Source of the DNA: Mucilaginibacter sp. CSA2-8R
GTDB lineage: Bacteria > Bacteroidota > Bacteroidia > Sphingobacteriales > Sphingobacteriaceae
DNA length: 64,000 nucleotides
Direction of reading: 5' to 3'
Assembly (NCBI RefSeq): GCF_038806765.1
Contig: NZ_CP152389.1
Span: 2,604,001-2,668,000 of the forward strand
Shown in pieces: positions 15,965 through 25,341 of the stretch. Under the pieces are notes generated by a model. That model saw only the letters and a list, made by a program, of their open reading frames with translations, was not told the DNA's origin and did no database searches. Every line of letters starts with the position of its first letter. The first letter of the stretch is position 1. Both the position numbers and the translations under genes were made by a program.

Positions 15965-18961
15965 ATGAAAAAAGCCGTCTGCTGTATAGCCTTCTTAGCG
16001 TCCGTTATTTCTATCAATACTGCGTTTGCCCAACGGCCACGGTCCGACTCGGTTGCGGCAAATAAATGGGTAAACCAAGCCTATAAAAAATTGTCTCGAC
16101 GGCAAAAAATTGCTCAATTGATGGTGTTACGCCTGTCCGAACGGCGCGGTAAAGAGGTGGTGTTTTTTGACAAAGGGGTGCAGAGCGCCATGAAGAAATA
16201 CAATATTGGCTCGGTATGCCTTTTTCAGGGTACGGCACTGCAACAGGCTAATGTGCTTAACCATTTACAAAGTGTAGCTAAAACGCCGCTATTAGTGTGC
16301 ATTGATGGCGAAACCGGCGTGGGCATGCGCTTTAATGATGTAAAACCTTTTCCGGACCAACTTACCATCGGGGCCACCGGCGATGCTGCGATTGCCTACC
16401 ATGTTGGGCAAGCCATTGCTGCGCAGTGCAAACGTGCCGGCATACAGGTTAACTACGCTCCGGTTGTAGACATCAATAACAATCCAAACAACCCGGTGAT
16501 CAACTTCCGGTCGTTTGGCGAGGATAAATATAAAGTTTCCTTATTCGGTACCCAGATTATGCTGGGTATGCAAGACGGCGGCATCATGGCTTGCGCCAAA
16601 CACTTTCCGGGTCATGGCGATGTGGCGGTAGACTCACACCTGGATCTCCCGGTTATCAATAAATCCGTTGCACAGCTCGACTCATTGGAGTTATACCCTT
16701 TTCGTACCCTTATCAAACAAAACGTGGGTAGTATGATGGTGGCCCACCTATACATCCCGGCCATTGATACTACCCGCAACCAGGCCACCTCGCTGTCTAA
16801 AAAAAATGTGACCGGTTTACTGCGAGACGACCTTAAATTTAAAGGTATTACTTTTACTGATGCACTCGAAATGAAGGGTGTTGCCAAATTTTATCCACAG
16901 GGCGAGGCAGCCGTTCAGTCGCTCATTGCCGGTAACGACATGCTTTGCCTGCCCGGCGACGTGAAAGGCAGCATCAAAAAAATCCGAAAAGCCATTAGGC
17001 ATGATAAACTAAGCTGGGACGATATCAACGCTAAAGTAAAAAAGGTGCTTTTGGCCAAATATAACCTGGGGCTGGATACTATTAAGGCAATCGATACACT
17101 GAACATTGCAGCCGACTTAAGTAAAGACATCAATACCGAAAAGAAAGAAGTTTATACCAACGCCATCACTCTCGTTACCCGGCAAGATAGCAGCATGCTT
17201 CCGCTAAGAGGTAAAAATAAGGTGGCTTACGTAGGTTTGGGTTTAACCGGAGCTAATCATTTTGCCGACCGGGTAAAACAGGCTTTTAATGCCGACTGCT
17301 ATTACCTGAGCTACCAGGACGACAGTCTGAAAGCCGACGGTTTACTGAAACAATTGAGCAATTATGATGCAGTAGTAATTGGTATGCATAAATATGCCAA
17401 GTACCCGGCAAAAAACTTCGGTATCAGCAACGCGGCTATACGGGTTTTGAATGAAGTAAAGCAAAAATCCAATGCCATTACCCTGGCTTTTGGTAACCCT
17501 TACGCAATTAAGAATATGATTGGTGCACGTAACCTGGTAGCCTGTTATGAAGATGATAGCCTGATGCACGATGTTGCTATCAACCTGCTCACAGGCAAAG
17601 TAACCGCCAAAGGTAAGCTGCCCGTTACCGTCGGTCCATATCATTATGGTTCAGGCATTATAACTAATGATTACTTGCCGTTGGTGCAGGCAACGCAAGT
17701 TGGGCTAGACAGCACTATGCTGCTACGCATTGACACCATTGCGGCTAACGCCATACAGAAAGGCGCTACGCCCGGGTGCGTAGTGTTGGTAGCTAAAAAT
17801 GGTAAAGTTGGCTTCCTGAAAGCTTACGGCCATTTAAATTACGACGGCAAAGATGCCGTAACGCCGCAAACCGTTTACGACTTAGCTTCGGTAACCAAAA
17901 TTAGTGCGACCAACGTTTCGGTGATGAAGTTGTACGAAGAAGGTAAGCTCGACATTGGTAAAACCCTTGGTGATTATTTGCCTTGGGTTAGAGGTACTGA
18001 CAAAGCAGGTTTAAAACTATCGGACGTATTGTTGCACCAGGCCGGTTTAGTTTCATTTATCCCATTTAATCGCGAAACCATCGACATTAAAACGGGGCGG
18101 CCTAAACCCGGCTTCTACAAAAAACAGCCGGATGCTTTATACAGTGTACGGGTTGCCGACGAGATGTATATGCGGCACGATTGGCTGGATACCATTAAAA
18201 AACGCATCATCACCAGTAAGCTCGGCCCTGCTAATAAATATGTTTACAGCGACAACGACTTTATATTGTTGGGCAAGGTGGTAGAGCAGATTACCGGCAT
18301 ACCGCTGGATGAATATGTACGTCAAACTTTTTACCTGCCGCTGGGCATGACCAGCACTACGTTTAAGCCGTTGGAGCATGAACCCATCAATGTAATTGCA
18401 CCCACCGAAAACGAAAAAGTTTTTCGCTTGCAACACCTGCATGGCGACGTGCACGATCCGGGAGCGGCCATGTTTGGTGGCGTAGCCGGTCATGCGGGTT
18501 TGTTTAGCAATGCTTATGATTTAGCGCAACTATACCAATTGCTGTTAAACGGCGGCGAACTGAATGGTGTAAGACTGTTTAAAAAGGAGACTATAGATTT
18601 CTTTACGGCTTACCACAGCACTATCAGCCGCCGCGGCATGGGCTTCGACAAGCCTGAAAAAGATAATAGAACTCGAAAAGATCCTTATCCAACGTTAAGT
18701 GCGTCACCTTTAACTTTTGGTCATACAGGCTTTACCGGCATCGGTGTTTGGGCCGATCCAAAGTATAACCTCCTATACATTTTTATGTCGAACCGGGTAA
18801 ACCCTGACGGCGGCGACAATAATAAACTCAGCACGCTGAACGTACGCTCCGACATTCAGGAAACGGTTTATCAAGCGATGTTTAAATACGAAAAAGACCA
18901 CCAGCCTAAACCAGTGGTGCCTGCTAAAAAAGTAGTTAAAACTTTAAAATTAATGAAATAA
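15965..18961 (+). CDS. GH3 N-acetylglucosaminidase-like / class C serine hydrolase fusion
   Basis: This 998-residue protein has a signal peptide (cleavage near AFAQ). Residues about 40-380 form a glycoside hydrolase family 3 (NagZ-like) domain with the KHFPGHGD motif at Lys212-His213 onward. Residues about 400-560 resemble a GH3 C-terminal domain. Residues about 580-970 form a beta-lactamase-like (PBP/class C) serine hydrolase with the S-x-x-K motif at Ser642-Lys645 (SVTK), Tyr761 in YSD, and an HTG triad motif in FGHTGFTG. The fusion is known in Bacteroidota and points to peptidoglycan turnover or muropeptide processing in the periplasm. Both active sites look intact. A strong terminator follows. 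Confidence 0.9.
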   Translation: MKKAVCCIAFLASVISINTAFAQRPRSDSVAANKWVNQAYKKLSRRQKIAQLMVLRLSERRGKEVVFFDKGVQSAMKKYNIGSVCLFQGTALQQANVLNHLQSVAKTPLLVCIDGETGVGMRFNDVKPFPDQLTIGATGDAAIAYHVGQAIAAQCKRAGIQVNYAPVVDINNNPNNPVINFRSFGEDKYKVSLFGTQIMLGMQDGGIMACAKHFPGHGDVAVDSHLDLPVINKSVAQLDSLELYPFRTLIKQNVGSMMVAHLYIPAIDTTRNQATSLSKKNVTGLLRDDLKFKGITFTDALEMKGVAKFYPQGEAAVQSLIAGNDMLCLPGDVKGSIKKIRKAIRHDKLSWDDINAKVKKVLLAKYNLGLDTIKAIDTLNIAADLSKDINTEKKEVYTNAITLVTRQDSSMLPLRGKNKVAYVGLGLTGANHFADRVKQAFNADCYYLSYQDDSLKADGLLKQLSNYDAVVIGMHKYAKYPAKNFGISNAAIRVLNEVKQKSNAITLAFGNPYAIKNMIGARNLVACYEDDSLMHDVAINLLTGKVTAKGKLPVTVGPYHYGSGIITNDYLPLVQATQVGLDSTMLLRIDTIAANAIQKGATPGCVVLVAKNGKVGFLKAYGHLNYDGKDAVTPQTVYDLASVTKISATNVSVMKLYEEGKLDIGKTLGDYLPWVRGTDKAGLKLSDVLLHQAGLVSFIPFNRETIDIKTGRPKPGFYKKQPDALYSVRVADEMYMRHDWLDTIKKRIITSKLGPANKYVYSDNDFILLGKVVEQITGIPLDEYVRQTFYLPLGMTSTTFKPLEHEPINVIAPTENEKVFRLQHLHGDVHDPGAAMFGGVAGHAGLFSNAYDLAQLYQLLLNGGELNGVRLFKKETIDFFTAYHSTISRRGMGFDKPEKDNRTRKDPYPTLSASPLTFGHTGFTGIGVWADPKYNLLYIFMSNRVNPDGGDNNKLSTLNVRSDIQETVYQAMFKYEKDHQPKPVVPAKKVVKTLKLMK

Positions 18962-18980
18962 GCTTTGCGAACTTTTATTA

Positions 18981-19011
18981 AAACCGGCCGAAATCTTCGG
19001 CCGGTTTTTTT
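18981..19011 (+). terminator. Intrinsic terminator of the GH3/serine hydrolase gene
   Basis: A perfect 12-bp stem (18981-18992 with 18996-19007) with a 3-base loop is followed by a T-run to 19011. Confidence 0.92.
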
Positions 19012-19065
19012 ATATAGCATTATTTGGCACGACGGTATTTATGCTAAGTCTGATTGATAAGCAAT

Positions 19066-19097
19066 AAAAAAACCGCCCCATGATTAAAGGGCGGTTT
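19066..19097 (-). terminator. Intrinsic terminator of the metzincin-type protease gene
   Basis: A 9-bp stem AAACCGCCC/GGGCGGTTT (19070-19078 with 19089-19097) runs into seven T residues on the minus strand, just beyond the protease stop. Confidence 0.88.
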
Positions 19098-19122
19098 ATA
19101 ACATTATCGGTTCAACCAACCT

Positions 19123-21672
19123 TTAGCTTTTCGGATTTAAAGCTTCGGTAATCCGATCAGATAAATCCTGTAAATGATAGGTGCTCATTGAATCAGAAAT
19201 ATTAGTTGATTTAATTAAGCTGTTGATAGAACGCAGTTGTGCTTTAGCTACCGAAACAGCGTCAGTCTGCTCTAACTCGCGCGGAGCAACCCCACGACCG
19301 TTAAACACAATGGTTTGAGCAGCAGCTGGCTGTGGCTTCACAATATCTATCAATTTATCTACGTATAATTTTTGCAGGTTACGACGGTAAACATCAATGG
19401 TCTTGCCGCTTTTCACTTCGCGGAAGATCATGTTTTGCATATCGGTCATGAAGTCGGTCACTTTGTAGGCTTTGTTGCCATCAACAGCTTCAAACGCAAC
19501 CAATTTATTAAACACCTTTGGCGTAACCAACCGTCCTAAAACGGCATCCTGGCGAGTGTAAACCACTTGCAGCGGGCTCATACCAATATCACTCAACACT
19601 TGCTGATTAAGCAACCAGGTTGGCGTAGTAAATAATTGCTTATCTAAAAACGCCATCGCTTCGCGTTGTGTAGCAGCCGGGGTATACTCATAAACCGCAC
19701 CTGCCTGATCTGTAGTTTTAGGGTTTTCGTAAATACCGCCAATGTTTTTGGTTACATGGCCCATATAACGTCCAAATTGGGTGGTTAGCTGGTTATACAT
19801 GTTTTCCAAATCATCGTAACCTTCGCCGGTTTCTTTTGTCCACTCCGGTAATTTTACTAAAATACGCTGCAGGTTTTTGATGCCGTAGGTACTGGCCACC
19901 ATTGCATTGTCGCTCAAATCCTCGTTTTGTGAGTGCGGATCATCCGGGTTAGTTTCGGTACCAAACCATAACCTGCGATTTTTGGCACTTTCAACGGTCA
20001 TCTTGTTCAATTCTTCTTTATCTGCATCCGGTCCTTTTTCGCCCAGGTATTTATAGCCCCACTCAATGGCCCATTTATCATAATCGCCAATGCGTGGATA
20101 TAAGCCTTTAGCTGTAATGTTATCTTCGGGTTGAGCCACGTAATTAAAACGTGCATAGTCCATAATTGATGGGGTATGGCCGTTAGCCTCAACAAATGCC
20201 TTGTCGCGCAGTTTTTCAACCGGAACGCTTGAGCTTGAACCATAATTATGGCGTAAACCCAGAGTGTGCCCAACCTCATGAGAGGATACAAAACGAATTA
20301 GGTCGCCCATTAATTTATCATCAAAAGTCATTTTGCGCGCACGGGGGTCAACGGCTGCCGTTTGTATAAAATACCAATCGTGCACCAGCTTCATTACATT
20401 GTGGTACCAGTTGATGTGCGTTTCTAAAATTTCGCCACTGCGGGGATCGGATATGTGCGGGCCGCTGGCATTCTCAGTTTCCGACGGTTTATAAACAATT
20501 ACCGAATGGCTGGCATCTTCCAAGCTCCAGGTAGAGTCTTGTTTGCTTGTAGGAGCAACCTTAGCCACGATGGCGTTTTTAAAGCCGGCTTTTTCAAAAG
20601 CTTTTTGCCAGTCGTTAACACCTGCAATTAAGTAAGGCACCCATTTTTTAGGTGTAGCCGGGTCAATGTAGTAAACAATTTGTTTTTTTGGTTCTACAAG
20701 CTCACCTCGCTTATATTTGGCCATATCTGCAGCCTTTGGCTCTAAACGCCAGCGCGCAATCAATTGCACGTCTTTAACGCCCTGCGGATTTAAATCAAAA
20801 TCGGTGTAATTACTGGTAAAATAACCCACGCGAGGGTCGAAGTAACGGCCTTTCATCGGTACTTTAGGCAAAATAACCAGCGAGGTATTCAACTCAACAG
20901 TTACCGACCCATTAGGGGCACCACCGCCCATAGCTGTAACCGGCAAGCCTACACGACCAAAGGGCGACGGTGCCGCCGTTAAGCCGTATGTTTTTACGGT
21001 GTTAATTTCAATATTATTACTAAAACTGCGTACGTTCTCAATATAACTGCGGTCGCTAATCAGGTTACCTAAACGTATACGCTGCTTTCCTTGCGGCGAA
21101 CCAAAAAAGAATACCTCATTATCGCCGTTGATATAATCAGTCATATCAATAACGCTGCCCTTAGCATCGGGCGAGAAAGCAGCGATATTAAACGCTGCTG
21201 CAATAGCCTGTATATTAGACCTTTGTACTGCCTGGTACATTGCTTTGGTACTGTCGGGGCTATAAGCTCTGAACGATACCTTACGCATAAAAATGCGGTT
21301 AGCAGGGCCCTTTTCAAAACGGATCACGCTGCTGCCAATCTGGTCGCCTGCGTAGCCGTCAGCCTCGCGCACTTCGGCACCGGCACGCGAGATGCGGCTT
21401 ACCACCAATATATCGCGGTTTAAAACGCTGTCGCCAATCTCAAAATAATATTTGTCGTCAATTTTATGCGTTTTAAACAAACCTTTGCGGGTAACAGCTT
21501 TTTCGGTAATTACAGATTTGTAGGGACGGGGTTGCGCCCGTTGCTGGGTTGCTGCCAAACCTGCAAAACCGCCCGGAATTGCAGCCCGGCGAGCGGTGCT
21601 GTCTGTGCGGCCCTGACCAAAAGAAGTTGCGGCCACAGCGGCGAACACCACGCTGAGTAAAATTTTGTTCAT
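19123..21672 (-). CDS. Zinc-dependent metalloprotease (DUF5117/DUF5118/DUF4953 family)
   Basis: This 849-residue protein has a signal peptide (about 1-19, ending SFGQ). The N-terminal half (about 45-330) corresponds to the DUF5118 and DUF5117 beta-rich domains. The catalytic part carries HEVGHTLGLRH at His465, Glu466, His469 and His475, which is the HExxHxxGxxH metzincin zinc signature. A helical C-terminal domain follows. The family is widespread in Bacteroidota as periplasmic or outer-membrane-associated proteases of undefined substrate. All metal ligands are present. It is a single-gene unit with its own terminator. Confidence 0.9.
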   Translation of the reverse strand: MNKILLSVVFAAVAATSFGQGRTDSTARRAAIPGGFAGLAATQQRAQPRPYKSVITEKAVTRKGLFKTHKIDDKYYFEIGDSVLNRDILVVSRISRAGAEVREADGYAGDQIGSSVIRFEKGPANRIFMRKVSFRAYSPDSTKAMYQAVQRSNIQAIAAAFNIAAFSPDAKGSVIDMTDYINGDNEVFFFGSPQGKQRIRLGNLISDRSYIENVRSFSNNIEINTVKTYGLTAAPSPFGRVGLPVTAMGGGAPNGSVTVELNTSLVILPKVPMKGRYFDPRVGYFTSNYTDFDLNPQGVKDVQLIARWRLEPKAADMAKYKRGELVEPKKQIVYYIDPATPKKWVPYLIAGVNDWQKAFEKAGFKNAIVAKVAPTSKQDSTWSLEDASHSVIVYKPSETENASGPHISDPRSGEILETHINWYHNVMKLVHDWYFIQTAAVDPRARKMTFDDKLMGDLIRFVSSHEVGHTLGLRHNYGSSSSVPVEKLRDKAFVEANGHTPSIMDYARFNYVAQPEDNITAKGLYPRIGDYDKWAIEWGYKYLGEKGPDADKEELNKMTVESAKNRRLWFGTETNPDDPHSQNEDLSDNAMVASTYGIKNLQRILVKLPEWTKETGEGYDDLENMYNQLTTQFGRYMGHVTKNIGGIYENPKTTDQAGAVYEYTPAATQREAMAFLDKQLFTTPTWLLNQQVLSDIGMSPLQVVYTRQDAVLGRLVTPKVFNKLVAFEAVDGNKAYKVTDFMTDMQNMIFREVKSGKTIDVYRRNLQKLYVDKLIDIVKPQPAAAQTIVFNGRGVAPRELEQTDAVSVAKAQLRSINSLIKSTNISDSMSTYHLQDLSDRITEALNPKS

Positions 21673-21818
21673 TTTAGGGGTTAATTAATTTTCAACTAAA
21701 TGTACATTAAAGAAAAACAGCTAAAAATATATCTCTTATTTGTTACAAAACGGTGGGTTGCTGGCCTACAACTCGTATTTTAATTGAAAATTGATAAAAA
21801 ATTATTTAATTTTCGTTC

Positions 21819-23108
21819 ATGGTGTTTAACGAAGACTTTCTGCATTATGTATGGAAATTTAAGCTCTTCGATTTCAAAGATTTAACTACCACCGATGGGC
21901 AAAAGCTCGATGTCATATCGGTTGGGATGCATAATTTAAACGCCGGTCCCGATTTTTCAAACAGCCGTATCAGGATAGGGGACACCACTTGGGCCGGAAA
22001 TACCGAAATTCACTTAGCGGCGTCGGATTGGGAAAAACACAAGCATACCACTGATAACGCTTATGACAACGTTGTACTGCATGTAGTTTACCGTAACGAT
22101 CAATCTATCGCGGCTCCAGATGGACGTACCTTGCCGACACTGGAACTTAGAGATCGCATACCAGCTGATTTATACCTGCGTTACCATCAACTCTTGCTGG
22201 TGAACGAACGACGCATCATTCCATGTCAGGCCACGTTAAAAACGGTGAACGCCATTAACCTCCATAGCTGGTTAACGCGAGTGCTCGTTGAACGGCTTGA
22301 TAAAAGAACCTCGGCAGTAATTGATGCTTTGAAAAACAACCAAGGCGATTGGGAAACAACTTTTTACCAGTTTTTAGCAGCCAACTTTGGTTTTAGTGTA
22401 AATGCTTTGCCTTTTGAGCTTTTAGCTAAATCACTCCCGCAAAACATCTTGGCAAAGCATAAAAACAATGCGTTACAAATTGAAGCCTTAATATTTGGAC
22501 AAGCCGGCTTTTTAAACGAGGAATATCTGGATGAATATCCGCAGCGATTGAAAAACGAGTACTCATTTTTGAGGAAAAAATATCAGCTCAGCCCTATCGA
22601 AAAGCATTTGTGGAAATTTATGCGTCTTCGTCCGCAAAACTTTCCAACCATCAGGCTGGCTCAGTTTGCTGCACTGGTTATTCAATCACAACACTTGTTT
22701 TCTAAAATTTTAGAATTTAAAGATGTAAGAGATGTTAAAGAACTTTTTAGTAATATAGATGTTAACACATACTGGGAAACGCATTACAGGTTTGACCAGG
22801 AGAGTAAACTACTATCAAAAACTTTTGGAAAGGCGTCGGTAAATTTATTGCTGATAAATACAGTAGCTTTGATGTTGTTTGCTTATGGCAGGCATTACAA
22901 GCAAGAACAGTATGTTGATAAAAGTTTGCTGTTACTTGAAAGTTTGCCCTTTGAGCGCAACCATGTAGTTGACGATTTCGAAGAGATGGGGGTCAAAATT
23001 AAAAATGCGTTTGAGTCGCAAGCATTACTTGAACTAAAAAATAATTACTGTAATCATAAGAAATGCCTGCAGTGCGGCATTGGAAACCATATATTAAATC
23101 TTAAATAA
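21819..23108 (+). CDS. DUF2851 family protein
   Basis: This 429-residue protein begins NEDFLHYVWKFKLFDFKDL and continues with GMHNLNAGPDFSNSRI, AGNTEIHLAASDWEKH and DNVVLHVVY, the recognisable conserved block of DUF2851. The C-terminus has a Cys cluster (CNHKKCLQCGIGN) that could bind a metal. The biochemical role is unknown. It has no signal peptide, so it is likely cytoplasmic. The PspC-like gene begins one base after the stop codon, so the two are almost certainly co-translated. Confidence 0.88.
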   Translation: MVFNEDFLHYVWKFKLFDFKDLTTTDGQKLDVISVGMHNLNAGPDFSNSRIRIGDTTWAGNTEIHLAASDWEKHKHTTDNAYDNVVLHVVYRNDQSIAAPDGRTLPTLELRDRIPADLYLRYHQLLLVNERRIIPCQATLKTVNAINLHSWLTRVLVERLDKRTSAVIDALKNNQGDWETTFYQFLAANFGFSVNALPFELLAKSLPQNILAKHKNNALQIEALIFGQAGFLNEEYLDEYPQRLKNEYSFLRKKYQLSPIEKHLWKFMRLRPQNFPTIRLAQFAALVIQSQHLFSKILEFKDVRDVKELFSNIDVNTYWETHYRFDQESKLLSKTFGKASVNLLLINTVALMLFAYGRHYKQEQYVDKSLLLLESLPFERNHVVDDFEEMGVKIKNAFESQALLELKNNYCNHKKCLQCGIGNHILNLK

Positions 23109-23109
23109 G

Positions 23110-23331
23110 ATGATGCAGAAATTTTTAACCTTTTTAGAACGATACTCGTTCGGGGTATGCACCTATCTGGGTGAGCGCTTTAATATATCTATTGCCAAAA
23201 TCAGATTATTTTTTATCTATTCGTCGTTTTTGGCGGTAGGCTTTCCTTTAATATTTTATTTCTGTGCGGGTATTGTGCTTGATGTACGGCACTATGTAAA
23301 ACGTATGCGCGCTAAAGTGATGGATTGGTAA
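23110..23331 (+). CDS. PspC-domain small membrane protein
   Basis: This 73-residue protein has an N-terminal PspC-type segment (SFGVCTYLGERFNISIAKIRLFF shortened here to its key motif GVCTYLGERF) followed by a hydrophobic stretch (about 36-58) that is long enough for one or two membrane passes. PspC domains occur in phage-shock/envelope-stress proteins of the inner membrane. Here only the single domain is present, as in many Bacteroidota. It follows DUF2851 by one base and is probably translationally coupled. Function in this operon is not known. Confidence 0.8.
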   Translation: MMQKFLTFLERYSFGVCTYLGERFNISIAKIRLFFIYSSFLAVGFPLIFYFCAGIVLDVRHYVKRMRAKVMDW

Positions 23332-23333
23332 AA

Positions 23334-23705
23334 TTAACCGGCCATCTTTAGCTCAATATCTTTTATTAAGGAGTAGATATCTGCCGTCTTTAATTCTTCC
23401 AGGTTTGCTTTTTCCGGAGTGTTGTAAGCATACGTATAGTTCTCGTAATCTTTACCTGCAATCAATACTAAAGGGATATTTCTAACAGTGTCGAGAGACC
23501 TTAATGTAAGGGCAACCAGTGTGCTGTCTATCTCCGTCAGTACCGAATCCAGCAGTATCAAATCAGGATTGCATTTAGCTACTTCTGTTAAAAAACGATA
23601 AGAGTGATTTAACGGGCAGACTTCAAAGCCTTTCAGATTAAGTAAAATAGATAATCGATTACGCTCGACCGCATCATCCTCAATAATCATAATCGGTTTT
23701 GCCAT
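23334..23705 (-). CDS. Stand-alone receiver-domain protein (partly degenerate)
   Basis: This 123-residue protein is a single CheY-like receiver. The acidic pair (Glu9-Asp10-Asp11) and phospho-acceptor Asp53 (LILLDSVL) are present. The switch Thr/Ser position reads IAGKD, without a hydroxyl residue at the usual place, and there is no KPF motif near the C-terminus, so phospho-switching may be altered. With no output domain it may act by protein-protein interaction. It faces the PspC gene tail-to-tail with only 2 bases between stops, and lies downstream of a second receiver on the same strand. Confidence 0.82.
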   Translation of the reverse strand: MAKPIMIIEDDAVERNRLSILLNLKGFEVCPLNHSYRFLTEVAKCNPDLILLDSVLTEIDSTLVALTLRSLDTVRNIPLVLIAGKDYENYTYAYNTPEKANLEELKTADIYSLIKDIELKMAG

Positions 23706-23870
23706 ACTACAATTTACTCTTATTTACCTAACGAGATACTCTTAGAACTAACACAGACGAGTGATTGTTTGCTTTATGAGTTAAGTATTTATTAGATTAA
23801 TTTTTAAGGCAATAATGGTATACTATGGCTTTCGCTGTTCAAAAAAAAATTGTATGGCTTATCGGCGCAG

Positions 23871-24236
23871 CTAATTTTGCGCAATAAGATTGTTGACTTG
23901 GTCTACCAATTCGTTTAAATCAAACGGTTTGGGTATAACAGCTTCGCAGCCGAACGATGGGTAGTCAACGTTTCGGTTAATGTACGCTGAAAAGATGATG
24001 ACAGGGATGTGGCTAAGTGTTTTGTCGGCTTTTATCTGCTTGCATATCTCGCCACCATTGCCGTCAGAAAGCAGGTAATCGAGAATCATAAGGTCCGGAC
24101 TATAGTCGCGAGCCATTTGCAATATATTAGTACTGGTTGAAGTGGTGCGTACTTCAAAGTTTTCGTAAGACAACACTTCGTTAACTATATCTAATATGTC
24201 ACGGTTATCATCCAGCACAAGTATCTTTTTCGACAT
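23871..24236 (-). CDS. Stand-alone receiver-domain protein
   Basis: This 121-residue protein is a complete CheY-like receiver: acidic pocket Asp9-Asp10, phospho-acceptor Asp53 (MILDYLLSDGNGG), Ser83 and Lys103 in PKPF. No output domain is present. It could be a phospho-relay intermediate or act on a partner protein. It lies upstream of, and in the same direction as, the more degenerate receiver at 23334-23705, with 165 bases between them, so co-transcription is possible. No kinase is adjacent; the nearest are at 3.8 and 11.0 kb. Confidence 0.87.
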   Translation of the reverse strand: MSKKILVLDDNRDILDIVNEVLSYENFEVRTTSTSTNILQMARDYSPDLMILDYLLSDGNGGEICKQIKADKTLSHIPVIIFSAYINRNVDYPSFGCEAVIPKPFDLNELVDQVNNLIAQN

Positions 24237-24393
24237 TAAAAGTGATTATAAGTAGGTAACAACTTACGGGCTTCGCTGTTTTGCCTCGGCAAAGATAATA
24301 ATTGCATGATGCTTTGACTACGTTTAAAGCTAAGCATTGTGATTATTACTTATTCGTGTTTATTTACATCGCCGGTACAGTAAAAGTCTCATT

Positions 24394-25095
24394 TTAGTGA
24401 TTTGACAGCAATCCCGAAACAATGTTGATGGTGAGTGCTACGATTGCGGTATTGAAAGCAAAAGATATTAGGCTATGCACCCAAACCAAGCGGCGCATTT
24501 TAGAAGAGGTGATTGCAACGTCTGATACCTGGAAAGCAACACCAAGGTTAAAACTAAAGTATACAAAATCCATGTAATCGGGCTTGTCTTCTCCCGGAAA
24601 TTTTAAACCGCATCCCGGCTTTTCTTTGCCTTCATCATCAACCTTATCATAATAGCTGTGAGCGTAACGCAGCGTAAACACGGTATGCACCAGCCACCAT
24701 GAAATTACAACAGAGCAAATGTTGAGCATCACATGAAACGTTACTTGCTTAGCTGTTGCATGTTCGGGTGATTTCATGAGGAAGGCTATTGACACCAAAC
24801 TGATGATGGTACCCGCTACAATAAAAAGAAAAATGATGGTTCGGCTGGAATCCTGTAAGGTAGCCAGCCGGCGTACATCCTGTGGATGAGCGCTCAGGAT
24901 TGTCCACCACTCAAAAACAATATTCACGAGCGCAAAGCACATCCAGGTTACCAGTACAGTTTCGGTATATGGCAAAAAGTCTTTAGCTACAAAGGCAGCT
25001 ACAATGCCTAAAACGATCGCCGCAATTAACCTGTGATGAGCATCAATGTAGAAAGGTAGCTTTTTCCGGCTATTATTTTTTTCTTCAGCTGGCAT
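24394..25095 (-). CDS. DUF1345 membrane protein
   Basis: This 233-residue protein has about six hydrophobic helices (near 23-40, 45-65, 85-110, 118-140, 180-200 and 208-230). The segment YMDFVYFSFNLGVAFQVSDV followed by SSKMRRLVWVHSLISF is the characteristic DUF1345 block. The later helices and the F.Y.S...G...Q.SD pattern resemble an ion-channel pore region, but function is undetermined. It sits 27 bases downstream of ywbE on the same strand, in a run of minus-strand genes with argH. Confidence 0.87.
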   Translation of the reverse strand: MPAEEKNNSRKKLPFYIDAHHRLIAAIVLGIVAAFVAKDFLPYTETVLVTWMCFALVNIVFEWWTILSAHPQDVRRLATLQDSSRTIIFLFIVAGTIISLVSIAFLMKSPEHATAKQVTFHVMLNICSVVISWWLVHTVFTLRYAHSYYDKVDDEGKEKPGCGLKFPGEDKPDYMDFVYFSFNLGVAFQVSDVAITSSKMRRLVWVHSLISFAFNTAIVALTINIVSGLLSNH

Positions 25096-25122
25096 CTTAT
25101 GTAGCTAAGTATAATTTAAAAA

Positions 25123-25326
25123 TTATTGTTCGTCGTCTACAATATAAGCTACGCGGCCAATCTGTCCGTCTTCTAAACGTACTTTTATACCACGGGAATG
25201 ATAAGCGGCACTGGTGAGCAAATTTTTTACAATACCACGGGTAAGTGTGCCACTGCGCTGGTCCTTTTTTAAAATTATATCTACCTCCAGTCCAGGGTAA
25301 ATATCATTGCGGTTTTGTCCATTCAT
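25123..25326 (-). CDS. ywbE: YwbE family protein
   Basis: This 67-residue protein matches YwbE (DUF2196): YPGLEVDIILKKDQRSGTLT, then TRGIVKNLLT and a RGIKVRLEDGQIGRV ending. The small beta-rich fold resembles KOW/S1-type nucleic-acid-binding barrels, but the function is unknown. It begins 15 bases after the argH stop on the same strand and is probably in its operon. Confidence 0.88.
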   Translation of the reverse strand: MNGQNRNDIYPGLEVDIILKKDQRSGTLTRGIVKNLLTSAAYHSRGIKVRLEDGQIGRVAYIVDDEQ

Positions 25327-25341
25327 GGTTTTAGCAGGTAT

